Notes: generated from the letters alone by a model not told the origin. 64,000 nucleotides of DNA from Bradyrhizobium sp. CSA207 (GCF_029051685.1 NZ_JAACFT010000029.1:44663-108662); one strand, 5' to 3'. Shown: positions 40,913 through 50,530, numbered from the stretch's first letter. Numbers and translations: made by a program.

Positions 40913-42036
40913 ACCCGCGCTATTTGAACCACGCCAAAACCGGTCGAACCGGGCGCTTGCTAAAGCCTCTCGGCGGCATGGCGCTGGCGCTTGTCGCAGC
41001 CACGCTCGGCGGCTGCGATGATCACACCGCCACTCTCCCCGCGCGCGCCGCTTTCGTGCGCACGGAAATCGTGCAGCCGCGGGATCGGCAATCCTCGATC
41101 ACCTTGACCGGTGAGGTGCAGGCCCGCTTTCGGGCGGATCTCTCCTTCCGCGTCAGTGGGCGCGTCCTCGCGCGCTATGTCGATGTCGGGACCCACGTCA
41201 AGGCGGGCGAAGTGTTGGCCCTGCTCGATCCTGCCGAGCAGGAAGCCGATGTCGATGCTGCGACCGCCGCTGTTCTCGCCGCAGAATCCCAGCTGCGTGT
41301 GGCGAAGGCGACCTTCGAACGACAGAAGGCGCTGATCGCAAGCGGCTTCACCACGCGCACGAGCTACGATCAGGCGCAGGAAGGATTGCGCACCGCGGAA
41401 GGCGCGCTTGAAGCGGCAAGAGCGCAGTTCGGAACCTCAAAGGACGCTCTCAGCTACACCGCACTGCGGGCCGAAGCGGACGGTGTCGTCACCGCGCGCA
41501 GTCTGGAGACCGGTCAGGTCGTGCAGGCTGCGCAGCCCGTGTTTTCGCTGGCGCAGGATGGTGATCGGGATGCGGTCTTTGACGTCTATGAGTCGATCTT
41601 TCTCGGCACGGCCGACGGCCGCGACGTTTCGTTGGCGCTGGTCTCCGATGCGGACGTGACGGCAACCGGCCACGTTCGGGAGGTCTCGCCGGCCGTCGAC
41701 GCCAGGAGTTCGACCATTCGGGTCAAGGTGTCCATCGACGACCCGCCTGCAGCAATGACGCTCGGAAATCCCGTCGCCGGAACAGTGAAAGCGAAGGTCC
41801 AGCGGCAGATCGCATTGCCCTGGCGTGCATTGATGGCGGTGGGCACCAGGCCTGCGGTCTGGACCGTCGATCCGGCGACGCGGATGGCCGCGTTGAAGCC
41901 GGTAACAGTCGCCGGCTACGAGGCCGGAGAAGTGTTGATCAAGGCGGGTCTCGAGCCGGGCGAGCGCGTCGTGGTCGACGGCGGCAAGCTTTTGAGCGTG
42001 GGCCAACTCGTGACTTATGAAGGAGATCCCTCATGA
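40909..42036 (+). CDS. RND efflux periplasmic adaptor lipoprotein, first copy
   Basis: A 375-residue membrane-fusion protein linking the RND pump to an outer-membrane channel. A lipobox (AATLGGC, Cys at about residue 36) anchors it. The barrel-sandwich part starts FRVSGRVLARYVDVGTHVKA, a helical hairpin follows (about residues 100-165), then LRAEADGVVTARSLETGQVV closes the lipoyl domain. It overlaps its neighbours by ATGA at both ends. Confidence 0.9.
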   Translation: MNPRYLNHAKTGRTGRLLKPLGGMALALVAATLGGCDDHTATLPARAAFVRTEIVQPRDRQSSITLTGEVQARFRADLSFRVSGRVLARYVDVGTHVKAGEVLALLDPAEQEADVDAATAAVLAAESQLRVAKATFERQKALIASGFTTRTSYDQAQEGLRTAEGALEAARAQFGTSKDALSYTALRAEADGVVTARSLETGQVVQAAQPVFSLAQDGDRDAVFDVYESIFLGTADGRDVSLALVSDADVTATGHVREVSPAVDARSSTIRVKVSIDDPPAAMTLGNPVAGTVKAKVQRQIALPWRALMAVGTRPAVWTVDPATRMAALKPVTVAGYEAGEVLIKAGLEPGERVVVDGGKLLSVGQLVTYEGDPS

Positions 42037-43106
42037 CGAGCCGGGACATGATGATGGCGGGTCCGCTTGCATGTGCGCTCGCACTTTCCGGTTGTCAGCA
42101 GGAGGCAAAGACGCCGGAGCCGGTGCGGCCCGTCCAATCGGTGGTTCTCGAAGCGGACCACGCCGACGATGCGGTCGCGGTGGGCGTCGTCGAGCCGCGC
42201 TACAAGACAAACCTCGGCTTCCGCGTGCTGGGACGCCTGACCACGCGTCCGGTCTCTGTCGGCGATCTCGTGAATGAAGGACAGACGGTCGGCGTCGTCG
42301 ACCCGACGGCCCTCGAGCTCGCGGTTCGCTCGGCCAAAGGGCAGCTTGCCAAGGCCGAGGCGCAGTTCGCCACCGTCAGGGCGACGGAGGAACGGCAGCG
42401 AAAGCTCATCACCACCGACGCGACCACAAAGCAGACGCTGGACAACGCCGAGCAGGCGCGGGCCGGCGCCGAAGCAACCGTGGCGCACGATCAGGCAAAT
42501 CTGACCAAGGCGAGCGAGCAGCTCGGCTATTCGCAGATCAAGGCCGACTTCGCCGGTGTGGTCACCGCAGTCGGCGCGGAAGTCGGCCAGGTGGTGTCGC
42601 CCGGCCAAAGCGTGGTGACGATCGCAAGGCCCGACATCCGCGAAGCCGTCGTCGATCTCGGCCAGGACTTCCCGTTGCCGTTGGAGATCGGCTTGCCATT
42701 CATGGTCAGCCTGCAACTCCTTCCCGCGGTTCAGGTCGAAGGCAGCATTCGCGAGATTGCGCCGCAAGCCGATCCGGTGACGCGGCTGCGCCGGGTCCGC
42801 ATTGCGCTCGGCAATCCGCCTGACAGCTTCCGGCTCGGCGCGACCGTCACGGCAAAGCTCGGCAAGCAGCAAGGCGCGGTTCTTCGCCTGCCTGCTTCCG
42901 CGGTGCTCGCCAGGGACGGCGCAAATTTCGTCTGGGTCGTCGATCAGACCAGCACGGTCTCGCTGCAAAAGATCGATGTCGTGGCCGATCAAACCGGCGC
43001 GCGCGTCACCGGCGGACTCGTCGCCGGCACACGCGTCGTCACCGCGGGGATCCACAGCCTCAAGCAAGGACAGCAAGTCCGCATCGCGCAGGATGAGAAG
43101 TCATGA
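42033..43106 (+). CDS. RND efflux periplasmic adaptor lipoprotein, second copy
   Basis: A 357-residue membrane-fusion protein with a lipobox (ALALSGC, Cys at about residue 21) and the family order: FRVLGRLTTRPVSVGDLVNE, hairpin (about 85-160), IKADFAGVVTAVGAEVGQVV, then LRLPASAVLARDGANFVWVV. Its hairpin is about as long as in the first copy. It has a strong ribosome site (AAGGAGATCCC) and is coupled to the pump gene by ATGA. Having two adaptors before one pump suggests a mixed adaptor ring. Confidence 0.9.
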   Translation: MTSRDMMMAGPLACALALSGCQQEAKTPEPVRPVQSVVLEADHADDAVAVGVVEPRYKTNLGFRVLGRLTTRPVSVGDLVNEGQTVGVVDPTALELAVRSAKGQLAKAEAQFATVRATEERQRKLITTDATTKQTLDNAEQARAGAEATVAHDQANLTKASEQLGYSQIKADFAGVVTAVGAEVGQVVSPGQSVVTIARPDIREAVVDLGQDFPLPLEIGLPFMVSLQLLPAVQVEGSIREIAPQADPVTRLRRVRIALGNPPDSFRLGATVTAKLGKQQGAVLRLPASAVLARDGANFVWVVDQTSTVSLQKIDVVADQTGARVTGGLVAGTRVVTAGIHSLKQGQQVRIAQDEKS

Positions 43107-46100
43107 AGTCGTTCAACCTCTCCGACTGGGCGCTCGGTCATCGTTCGCTCGTCTGGTATTTCATGATCGCCTTCATGGCGGCGGGACTTTTTGCCTACTT
43201 GCAGCTGGGGCGGCAGGAAGACCCTGACTTCACCATCAAGACCATGGTGATTCAGGCGCAGTGGCCGGGCGCCTCGCCTGAAGAGGTGACGCGTCAGGTC
43301 ACCGACCGAATCGAGAAGAAGCTCGAGGAGCTGGAATCGCTCGATTACACCAAGAGCGTCACGGTTGCGGGCCAGACCACCATCTTCGTTTACCTGCGCG
43401 ACAGCACCAAGGCTGCCGACGTCAAGCCGACCTGGATCCGGGTCCGCAACATGATCGCGGATATCAGGGGCGATTTCCCGCAAGGGGTGATAGGGCCGGG
43501 CTTCAACGATCGCTTCGGCGACGTGTTCGGCAACATCTATGCGTTCACCAGCGACGGCCTGAGCCAACGACAGCTGCGCGATCAGGTCGAGGACATCCGG
43601 GCCAAGGTCTTGACCGTGGCCGATGTCGGCAAGGTCGACATCCTCGGGGCGCAGGACGAGGTGATCTATCTCGAATTCTCCACCCGCAAGATCGCGGCCC
43701 TTGGCCTCGACGTCCACGCCATCATGAATTCGCTGCAGGGACAGAATGCGGTCGCGCCGTCCGGCGTGTTCCAAGAAGGGCCCGAGCGGATCAGCGTCCG
43801 GGTCAACGGCCAGTTCACGTCAGAGGCAAGCCTGAAGGCGGTCAACCTGCGCATCAACGATCGCTTCTTTCCCCTGACCGACGTCGCAACCATCACGCGC
43901 GGCTATGCGGATCCGGCCAAAACCTTGTTCAGATACAATGGCGAGCCGGCGATCGCGCTCGCCATTGGCATGAAGTCCGGCGCCAATCTGCTGCATTTCG
44001 GCGAGGCGCTGAAGCAGGAGATGTCGAGAATTACGGCCGACTTGCCGGTCGGCGTCGGCGTTCACCTCGTCGCCGATCAGCCCATCGTCGTCGAGCATGC
44101 CGTGTCCGGCTTCACCGAGGCGTTGTTCGAGGCTGTGATCATCGTTCTCGGCATCAGCTTTCTCAGCCTCGGCATGCGCGCCGGACTGGTCGTCGCGATC
44201 GCTATTCCGCTGGTCCTCGCCATCACCTTCGTCGTGATGGCCTATGCCGGCATTTCGCTGCAGCGAATTTCGCTCGGCGCCCTGATCATCGCGCTCGGGC
44301 TCCTGGTCGACGACGCCATGATTGCCGTGGAAATGATGGTCGCGCGGCTCGAGGTCGGCGATCCCCTGGAAAAGGCGGCAACCCACGTCTACACCTCGAC
44401 CGCCTTTCCCATGCTGACGGGCACGCTGGTGACGGTCGCCGGCTTCATTCCGATCGGGCTCAACAACAGCAATGCGGGCGAATTCACCTTCACGCTGTTC
44501 GTCGTCATCGCGGTCTCGCTGATCGTCTCCTGGATCGTGGCGGTGCTGTTCACGCCGTTGCTCGGCGTCACCATCCTGCCCGCCAGAATGAAGGGCCATC
44601 ATGAGCAGAAGGGGCGCGTGGCGCAGTTGTTCGCGCGTCTGCTGAAGTTCTGCATGCATCACCGTTGGGCCACCATCGGCGTCACGGTTGCGGCCTTTCT
44701 GCTGGCGCTGGTCGGCATGAACTTCGTGCCGCAGCAGTTCTTCCCGTCGTCCGATCGTGCCGAGCTGGTGATCGACTGGAATTTGCCGCAGAACGCGTCG
44801 ATCGACGATTCCAATGCGCAGATGGCGCGCTTCGAGCGCGAACAGCTTCAGGACAACAATTCGGTCGATCACTGGTCAACCTATGTCGGCATCGGCTCGC
44901 CGCGCTTCGTCCTGTCCTTCGACGTCCAGACCGCCAACAGCTGGTTCGGTCAGATGGTGGTGGTAACCAAGGGCGGCATCAAGGCGCGCGATCAGGTCAA
45001 GGCACGGTTCGAGGACTACCTGAAGAAGACGTTCCCCGGGACCGACACCTACGTCAAACTGCTCGAAGTCGGCCCGCCCGTGGGGCGTCCCGTGCAATAT
45101 CGCTTGAGCGGGCCTGACATCGCCAAGGTGCGAGATCTCTCGCAAAAGCTTGCCGGCATCGTGCGAAGCAACCCGGATCTTGGCAATGTCGTGTTCGACT
45201 GGATGGAGCCGGCCCGCGTCGTCAAGGTCGACGTGCTCCAGGACAAGGCGCGCCAGCTCGGCGTGACCTCGGAAGACATCGCCACGACCTTGAACTCCGT
45301 GCTTGAGGGCACGCCGGTCACCCAGGTGCGCGACAGCATCTATCTCGTCAACGTCACGGGACGAGCGACGGCGCCGGAACGTGCAACCATCGACACGCTG
45401 CGCGATCTGCAATTGACCGGGCTCGGCGGTCAATCCGTGCCGCTCGGGGCCGTCGCCAATCTGCGCTACGAGCTCGAGCAGCCGACGATCTGGCGGCGTG
45501 CGCGGATCCCCACCATCACGTTGAAGGCCGGCATCGTCGGCGACGTCCAGCCCAAGACAATCGTGGACCAGCTCGCGCCGAAGCTGGCGGAGTTCAGCGA
45601 GGCGCTGCCGGCGGGCTATTCCGTCAAGATCGGCGGCTCCGTGGAGGAGAGCGCCAAGAGCCAGGCCCCGATCGTGGCCGTCGTTCCGCTCATGCTCTTT
45701 GTCATGGCGACAGTGCTGATGATTCAGCTGCAGAGCTTCCATCGCTTGTTCCTGGTGTTCGCGGTCGCGCCGCTCGCCGTCATCGGCGTGGTCATGGCGC
45801 TGCTGCCGAGCGGCGCCCCGCTTGGCTTCGTTGCCATCCTCGGCGTGCTCGCCCTGATCGGCATCCTGGTGCGCAACTCCGTGATCCTGATCGTCCAGAT
45901 CGAGGATCTCAGGAAGGAGGGGCGGCCGGCCTGGGACGCGGTGGTGGAGGCGACCGAGCATCGGATGCGGCCGATTCTGTTGACCGCAGCGGCCGCAAGT
46001 CTCGCGCTGATTCCGATCGCGCGCGAAATCTTCTGGGGCCCGATGGCCTACGCGATGATGGGCGGCATCATCGTCGGCACCCTGCTGACGCTGCTGTTCC

Positions 46101-46252
46101 TGCCGGCGTTGTATGTGGCGTGGTTCCGGATCCAGCCCGTTCATGGCGACCCATCATCGACGCACGAGCCCGCGTCGCCTCTGCACGAGGCGTCTTCGCC
46201 GGAGATGATCTCCGTGTCCAAGCCGGTGCCGGTTCTCGAAACACAGATCTAG
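43103..46252 (+). CDS. RND efflux pump inner-membrane subunit
   Basis: A 1049-residue proton-driven exporter with the AcrB-type duplicated layout: TM1 (LVWYFMIAFMAAGLFAYLQL), porter domains with GRQEDPDFTIKTMVIQAQWP, TM helices 2-6 around residues 335-470 including LGLLVDDAMIAVEMM (the proton-relay Asp pair), a second half with TM7 near residue 520, and TM8-12 toward the end (LALIGILVRNSVILIVQIED). Length and motifs fit the HAE1-like group, though the acidic proton-relay and drug specificity cannot be settled by eye. It follows the two adaptors and lacks an outer-membrane channel gene. Confidence 0.95.
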   Translation: MKSFNLSDWALGHRSLVWYFMIAFMAAGLFAYLQLGRQEDPDFTIKTMVIQAQWPGASPEEVTRQVTDRIEKKLEELESLDYTKSVTVAGQTTIFVYLRDSTKAADVKPTWIRVRNMIADIRGDFPQGVIGPGFNDRFGDVFGNIYAFTSDGLSQRQLRDQVEDIRAKVLTVADVGKVDILGAQDEVIYLEFSTRKIAALGLDVHAIMNSLQGQNAVAPSGVFQEGPERISVRVNGQFTSEASLKAVNLRINDRFFPLTDVATITRGYADPAKTLFRYNGEPAIALAIGMKSGANLLHFGEALKQEMSRITADLPVGVGVHLVADQPIVVEHAVSGFTEALFEAVIIVLGISFLSLGMRAGLVVAIAIPLVLAITFVVMAYAGISLQRISLGALIIALGLLVDDAMIAVEMMVARLEVGDPLEKAATHVYTSTAFPMLTGTLVTVAGFIPIGLNNSNAGEFTFTLFVVIAVSLIVSWIVAVLFTPLLGVTILPARMKGHHEQKGRVAQLFARLLKFCMHHRWATIGVTVAAFLLALVGMNFVPQQFFPSSDRAELVIDWNLPQNASIDDSNAQMARFEREQLQDNNSVDHWSTYVGIGSPRFVLSFDVQTANSWFGQMVVVTKGGIKARDQVKARFEDYLKKTFPGTDTYVKLLEVGPPVGRPVQYRLSGPDIAKVRDLSQKLAGIVRSNPDLGNVVFDWMEPARVVKVDVLQDKARQLGVTSEDIATTLNSVLEGTPVTQVRDSIYLVNVTGRATAPERATIDTLRDLQLTGLGGQSVPLGAVANLRYELEQPTIWRRARIPTITLKAGIVGDVQPKTIVDQLAPKLAEFSEALPAGYSVKIGGSVEESAKSQAPIVAVVPLMLFVMATVLMIQLQSFHRLFLVFAVAPLAVIGVVMALLPSGAPLGFVAILGVLALIGILVRNSVILIVQIEDLRKEGRPAWDAVVEATEHRMRPILLTAAAASLALIPIAREIFWGPMAYAMMGGIIVGTLLTLLFLPALYVAWFRIQPVHGDPSSTHEPASPLHEASSPEMISVSKPVPVLETQI

Positions 46253-46266
46253 CAAGGGAAAGTACA

Positions 46267-46782
46267 ATGCCTCGCAACATACCTCAGATGCTGGCTCTCA
46301 GCGCGACGCTCGCAACCCTGATGCTGTCGCCACATGCAGCGTTCGCGCAGTTCCCTCCGCCACCTCCGATGGCCGGGCCGCCGCCGATTGCAGCCGGCGG
46401 GCCACCTCCGCTAGCAGCCGGAGGTCCGCCGGCCTTCGCGGCCCGTCCTCCGATGGGACCTGGCGGTCCGCCACGTGCCGGCCTCGGCGGCCCGGCGCCT
46501 CGTCTCGGTGCCGGAGCTGCGCCACGCGGTGCTCTCGCGGCGGCCGGGCGCGGCGGGCCCGCGGTGGCGAACGGCGCTCGCGCCGCATCGGTCACCTACA
46601 ACCGCTTCGGAGGCTATGGCCGCTATGGCGGAGCCCGATACGGCCATCGCGCCGCCTACGTGGCCGGCGCTTACGCCGCCGGAGCCGCCGCCGGCTACGC
46701 TTATGGTGGCTCGCGCTATTCCTCGGACAGTGACTGCTACTACGTTTACAGGCGCTATCGGCGCGTTATGGTGTGCGAATAG
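46267..46782 (+). CDS. Exported Gly/Pro/Ala-rich low-complexity protein
   Basis: A 171-residue protein with a Sec signal (residues about 1-27, ending AFAQF), then repeated Gly-Pro-Pro units (GGPPPLAAGGPPAFAA), an Arg/Gly/Tyr-rich segment (GGYGRYGGARYGHRAAY), an Ala/Gly stretch, and a basic Tyr-rich end (CYYVYRRYRRVMVCE) with two cysteines. The ATG at 46267 follows AAGGGAAAGTACA, 14 bp after the pump stop, so it probably shares its transcript. Function unknown. Confidence 0.7.
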   Translation: MPRNIPQMLALSATLATLMLSPHAAFAQFPPPPPMAGPPPIAAGGPPPLAAGGPPAFAARPPMGPGGPPRAGLGGPAPRLGAGAAPRGALAAAGRGGPAVANGARAASVTYNRFGGYGRYGGARYGHRAAYVAGAYAAGAAAGYAYGGSRYSSDSDCYYVYRRYRRVMVCE

Positions 46783-46788
46783 ATGGGC

Positions 46789-46917
46789 TCATTCGGCCTT
46801 CCCGGCCGAGGCGACATAGCTGATCGCCACGTCCGCCCCCTGGTCGGCAAGCGCCTCGGCCGTGGCTGAGCCCTGCCCGCGCGAGCTGCCGGTCGCGAGC
46901 GCGCGACCTTGCACTTC
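46789..46917 (-). pseudogene. Remnant of a short-chain dehydrogenase N-terminus
   Basis: The minus strand encodes about 40 residues of an SDR start (GRALATGSSRGQGSATAEAL, then DQGADVAISYVASAGKAE) ending in a stop. That is only the first beta-alpha-beta unit with the TGxxxGxG cofactor loop. No rest of the enzyme (Asn-Ala-Gly, Tyr-x3-Lys) follows. It looks like a decayed fragment in a 483-bp gap (46783-47265) where I find nothing else coding. Confidence 0.6.
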
Positions 46918-47265
46918 ACTCCATTCGCTGCTGCCGGCGGCCAAGCCCGATGCCCTGGCGGCATTCGTCATGGCGGTCACTCACTGCATGGCGGTGCAGG
47001 CTAAAACCGGCTTCAGCCGCGACATGGCCGACGGGTCGTTCTAAGCGGAGAACTGCAGCAACCACCTGATCGATCCTTGTGTGCGCGGCATTCACACCAT
47101 CCGCATTTGGCTCCAAACCGGACCGCGATCCCGAATACCCACACATGGCCCTTGCCGCCGTGCTAGCTTGGCAGAACTCGCCTCGACGGCGCTGCAGCTG
47201 CGATCTCGAATTTGGCGAGCGTTTCGGCAATTGCACGTAAACTCGACGTCGACAGGGGGAACGCC

Positions 47266-48258
47266 ATGAAGTCGATAGGAAGAGTATCAGCCGCCGCATT
47301 CGCACTCAGCTTGATCTGCGGCCTGTCCAATGCGCAGCAGAATCCCAGGCGGGTTGGCATTTTGATAAATGGCGGTGATACGCCTTTGTTCAATTCGATA
47401 AAGAAAAACCTTCTGAGCGACTTTGCAGGAGTCGGATATGTTGAAGGGCGCGACGTCGTTATCGAGCCGCGATTTGCCGAGCTGAAGCTTGAGCGTCTTC
47501 CGGGGCTCGCCTTGGAGCTGACGGACGCGAAGGTGGACCTGATCCTGGCGCTCGGTGGGCCTGCAGCAGTTGCAGCCCAGAAAGCCACATCCACAATCCC
47601 CGTGATCTTCTCGATCGTGACTGATCCAGTTGCCTTGAAGCTTGTTGCTTCGATGGACAGGCCGGGAAGCAATGTCACCGGCATCACCAGTCTCGATCCC
47701 CAGCAAGCCACCAAGCAATTCGAACTTCTGAAAGAGACATTTCCGGGAATCAAGCGCGTCGCGATCTTGAGCGACCAGACTATTCCCGGCGCCGATGAGC
47801 GCGGGTTCGCACCCATCGATCGCGCCAACGATGCCGCAGCACGAGGCTTGGGCCTGGAACCCCAAATAATAAAGCTCAAGAGTGCGGCCGATCTGGATGC
47901 GGCTTTTGCGGCAATTGCGACGGAGCGCGCCGAGGCCTTGCTGGTCCTGGAAGTGCCGGTGGCACTCGCGGCCCGGAAGCAGATTAGCGAACTCGCGATC
48001 AAAAACCGCTTGCCGGCAATGTTTCCAGGCGGCACCGCGGATGCGGCCGGTTTGATAACCTACGGTACCAGCGTCGCCGATAGCTGGCGCAGATTTGCTG
48101 TCTTTGCGGACAGGATTTTCAAGGGAACGAAACCGGCGGACTTGCCGGTGGACGTCATCACAAGACGAGAATTGATATTCAATCTTCAGACGGCCCAGGC
48201 AATCGGCGTCACCATTCCGTCAGAGATTTTGAAGCGGGCAGACCGGCCCGTGCAGTAA
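47266..48258 (+). CDS. ABC transporter substrate-binding protein (ABC_sub_bind family)
   Basis: A 330-residue periplasmic binding protein. Sec signal at residues about 1-23 (SAAAFALSLICGLSNAQQ). The family pattern follows: RRVGILINGGDTPLFN, FAGVGYVEGRDVVIEPRFAE, PVIFSIVTDPVALKLV and GSNVTGITSLDPQQATKQFE. Related proteins are annotated as tryptophan/tyrosine or unknown transporters; the ligand is not predictable. No ABC permease or ATPase gene is adjacent, so it is an orphan. The ATG at 47266 follows CAGGGGGAACGCC. Confidence 0.88.
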   Translation: MKSIGRVSAAAFALSLICGLSNAQQNPRRVGILINGGDTPLFNSIKKNLLSDFAGVGYVEGRDVVIEPRFAELKLERLPGLALELTDAKVDLILALGGPAAVAAQKATSTIPVIFSIVTDPVALKLVASMDRPGSNVTGITSLDPQQATKQFELLKETFPGIKRVAILSDQTIPGADERGFAPIDRANDAAARGLGLEPQIIKLKSAADLDAAFAAIATERAEALLVLEVPVALAARKQISELAIKNRLPAMFPGGTADAAGLITYGTSVADSWRRFAVFADRIFKGTKPADLPVDVITRRELIFNLQTAQAIGVTIPSEILKRADRPVQ

Positions 48259-48387
48259 TCCATTTGCGTTATTGATCGGTGCCATGCCGACCCCGCTCCG
48301 GGATGTAGGCCGTGCGCTGCACGAGCGGCGGAGGGGTGGTATGATCGCGAGTCTTCACGGCCGTAACCAGCGATCCCCGGAGCGCTC

Positions 48388-48747
48388 ATGGCAAAACACC
48401 GGATCTATACGACGAGCTTCGCAAGCGTTTACCCGCTTTACGTTGCGAAGGCCAAGAAGAAAGGACGCACCAAGGCCGAGGTCGATCAGGTCATCTCCTG
48501 GTTGACGGGCTATGGTCAGAAGGAGCTGGAAGCCCAGCTGGAAAAGCAGACGGACTTTGAAACCTTCTTTGCGAAGGCCCCGAAAATCAATCCGTCGCGA
48601 GCCCTGATCACAGGCGTGGTTTGCGGCGTCCGGGTGGAGGAGATCAAGGAACCAACGATGCGGGAGATCCGCTATTTGGACAAGCTGATCGACGAGCTGG
48701 CCAAGGGCAAAGCAATGGACAAGATTTTGCGGAAAAACGAGCCCTGA
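48388..48747 (+). CDS. DUF2200-family protein
   Basis: A 119-residue cytoplasmic protein that reads as a full-length DUF2200 member: HRIYTTSFASVYPLYVAKAK, then EVDQVISWLTGYGQ, ETFFAKAPKINPSRALITGV, CGVRVEEIKEPTMREIRYLD and KLIDELAKGKAMDKILR. The role is unknown. The ATG at 48388 follows CCGGAGCGCTC. Confidence 0.9.
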   Translation: MAKHRIYTTSFASVYPLYVAKAKKKGRTKAEVDQVISWLTGYGQKELEAQLEKQTDFETFFAKAPKINPSRALITGVVCGVRVEEIKEPTMREIRYLDKLIDELAKGKAMDKILRKNEP

Positions 48748-48860
48748 GCCGCGACCCGCTACCAGCTCGGCGGCCTTGCGCGGCCCATCCCGACGACACC
48801 TGTCTTCCGCCGCGCGGCCGTTGCTGATAACTTTCGGCAAAAGGCGACAGGGAGAAAACG

Positions 48861-49649
48861 ATGCGCCCTCACGGGACGCCCGGAAATGCGGCGGCTGGCG
48901 ATGTCACGCCCGCGGTGCTCGCAATCGGTCGCGCGGATTTTCCCAATGTGCTGATCGACACGCTGCGCGGCCAGGCCGGGGTCGGGCATTGCATGGTGTT
49001 CGCGCTGAATCGCGCGGGCGCGGCGCACTGCCTGCTCGATGCCGGCAACATCCCGATCGGCGGCGATCTCGGCGCCGCCTATGCCGGGCAGTTCCACGAA
49101 GCCGATCCGAACCGCGATGCGTTGTTCGAAGGCGAGGGGGCTGCGCCGATCGTGCTGCCCGCCTTCGCGCCGCGCATGTACGGCGCGCGCTACCGCAAGA
49201 TGTTCTTCATCGATTCCGGCATCGTCGACAAATGCGCGACTGCGATCTGGGTCGACGACACCTGCTTCTACGTCAATTTCTACCGCATCGCCGCCCAGGG
49301 CCGCTTTAGCGATGCCCAGCGCGCGCGGCTTTGGGCCATCGCACCGGCCATCAGTGCGAGCGTGGCACGCCATTTCCAGCACGGCTCGGCTGCGACGACC
49401 GACCAGACCCTCGCCGCGCTGTTCGCCACGTCCGCGCCGCTCGCCGATCTCACACCGCGCGAGCGGGAGGTCTGCCGCCGCATTCTCTCAGGCTTCAGCT
49501 CCGAGGCGATCTCCCGCGCGCTCGGTATCAGCCTGCATTCGACGCTGACCTATCGCAAGCGCGCCTATCAGCGGCTCGGCATCTCCTCGCAGAGCGAACT
49601 GTTTGCGATCGTGCTGCGCCTGCTCGCGGGGCCTAGCCGCGTGAACTAA
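48861..49649 (+). CDS. LuxR-family transcriptional regulator
   Basis: A 262-residue regulator. The C-terminal GerE-type helix-turn-helix (residues about 195-250) reads LTPREREVCRRILSGFSSEA, then ISLHSTLTYRKRAYQRLGIS. The N-terminal 190 residues match no acyl-homoserine-lactone domain that I can see; they include FPNVLIDTLRGQAGVGHCMV. No luxI gene is nearby, so it is an orphan regulator. The ATG at 48861 follows CAGGGAGAAAACG. Confidence 0.87.
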   Translation: MRPHGTPGNAAAGDVTPAVLAIGRADFPNVLIDTLRGQAGVGHCMVFALNRAGAAHCLLDAGNIPIGGDLGAAYAGQFHEADPNRDALFEGEGAAPIVLPAFAPRMYGARYRKMFFIDSGIVDKCATAIWVDDTCFYVNFYRIAAQGRFSDAQRARLWAIAPAISASVARHFQHGSAATTDQTLAALFATSAPLADLTPREREVCRRILSGFSSEAISRALGISLHSTLTYRKRAYQRLGISSQSELFAIVLRLLAGPSRVN

Positions 49650-49828
49650 GGGGTACTCTAAGTCCGCGATCTCTGCTTCCGAGACCAAAGTGGACACGCG
49701 GCCCGCGCTTCGGGAGCGTCGCGTTGTGACCCGAAACAGACTTCGGCAATTTTCGCCTGCTCGCGGCAAATGAGGGTTAACCTTCCGTTGTTTAAGTGGA
49801 AGGTGTCAACCACATCGCAAAGTGCACC

Positions 49829-50530
49829 ATGAGACTCTTCTGGATCGCTGCTTTAGCCGCTTATGCATCGCTGACGGTGGATGGAGCCTGGGCGTTTGAA
49901 TTCTCGGTTCGCTGTCAGGGCAAGCCACCAGGCGGGGCCTATTTCGCAACATTCGATACTGACGCGAAGACTACCGTCTTTGAGTCACCATCCGCCAACG
50001 AGACAACATTCGATGGTGCAAATGTGTTCGCCGGAGAGATTGTCCCCTCTGGCGATCTGCCAGATGGCAAAATCGAGTTCACGCTACGTGTCGTTGGCGG
50101 AAAGTTCACTCTGACCTATGACGTCAACGCAAAGAGAATGATTTGGCCCGGGTTTAACGACGCGCCAAGTCATCCCTGCACAGTCACAGCTGCGAGAAGC
50201 ATTCTAGAATTCCGGGCTTTTGGTTCGGTTCTGCACCCGATCACCATCAAATGCGCGGAAGCAGGCTACATGTATCTCACAATGGACCTGGAATCGAAGA
50301 GAGCGCTGTTTGAACGCGATCAAGGGCCAATTTACCCGGCAGAGGTTTCAGCCGTCCGTGGCGATGATATCGAAATCTTGATGAAGGGGAGTACGCCAGG
50401 ACGGATATCATGGAGCAGAAGCCGCCGAACGATCACTTTCGAAAGCGCTGATGGCAACAGAGGCTCCCCGAAAGAGTGCGAAGAAATAGCGCCACGCACC
50501 ATGATTGAATACCATAACAGGCTACGGTAA
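49829..50530 (+). CDS. Secreted protein of unknown function
   Basis: A 233-residue protein with a Sec signal (residues about 1-23, MRLFWIAALAAYASLTV..GAWA) and a beta-rich mature part with four cysteines. No family recognised. Codon use is less GC-biased than in the surrounding genes, so it could be acquired. The ATG at 49829 is preferred over a GTG at 49796, whose extra 11 residues spoil the signal peptide. Confidence 0.65.
   Translation: MRLFWIAALAAYASLTVDGAWAFEFSVRCQGKPPGGAYFATFDTDAKTTVFESPSANETTFDGANVFAGEIVPSGDLPDGKIEFTLRVVGGKFTLTYDVNAKRMIWPGFNDAPSHPCTVTAARSILEFRAFGSVLHPITIKCAEAGYMYLTMDLESKRALFERDQGPIYPAEVSAVRGDDIEILMKGSTPGRISWSRSRRTITFESADGNRGSPKECEEIAPRTMIEYHNRLR

Noticed and set aside
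46340..46480. Tandem GGPPP-coding repeats considered as a repeat array or CRISPR-like
   Set aside because: The periodicity follows codons for Gly/Pro low complexity in a secreted protein, with no spacers.
46862..47044. 60-codon plus-strand frame next to the SDR remnant
   Set aside because: It partly overlaps the remnant in antisense, has no ribosome site and no domain.
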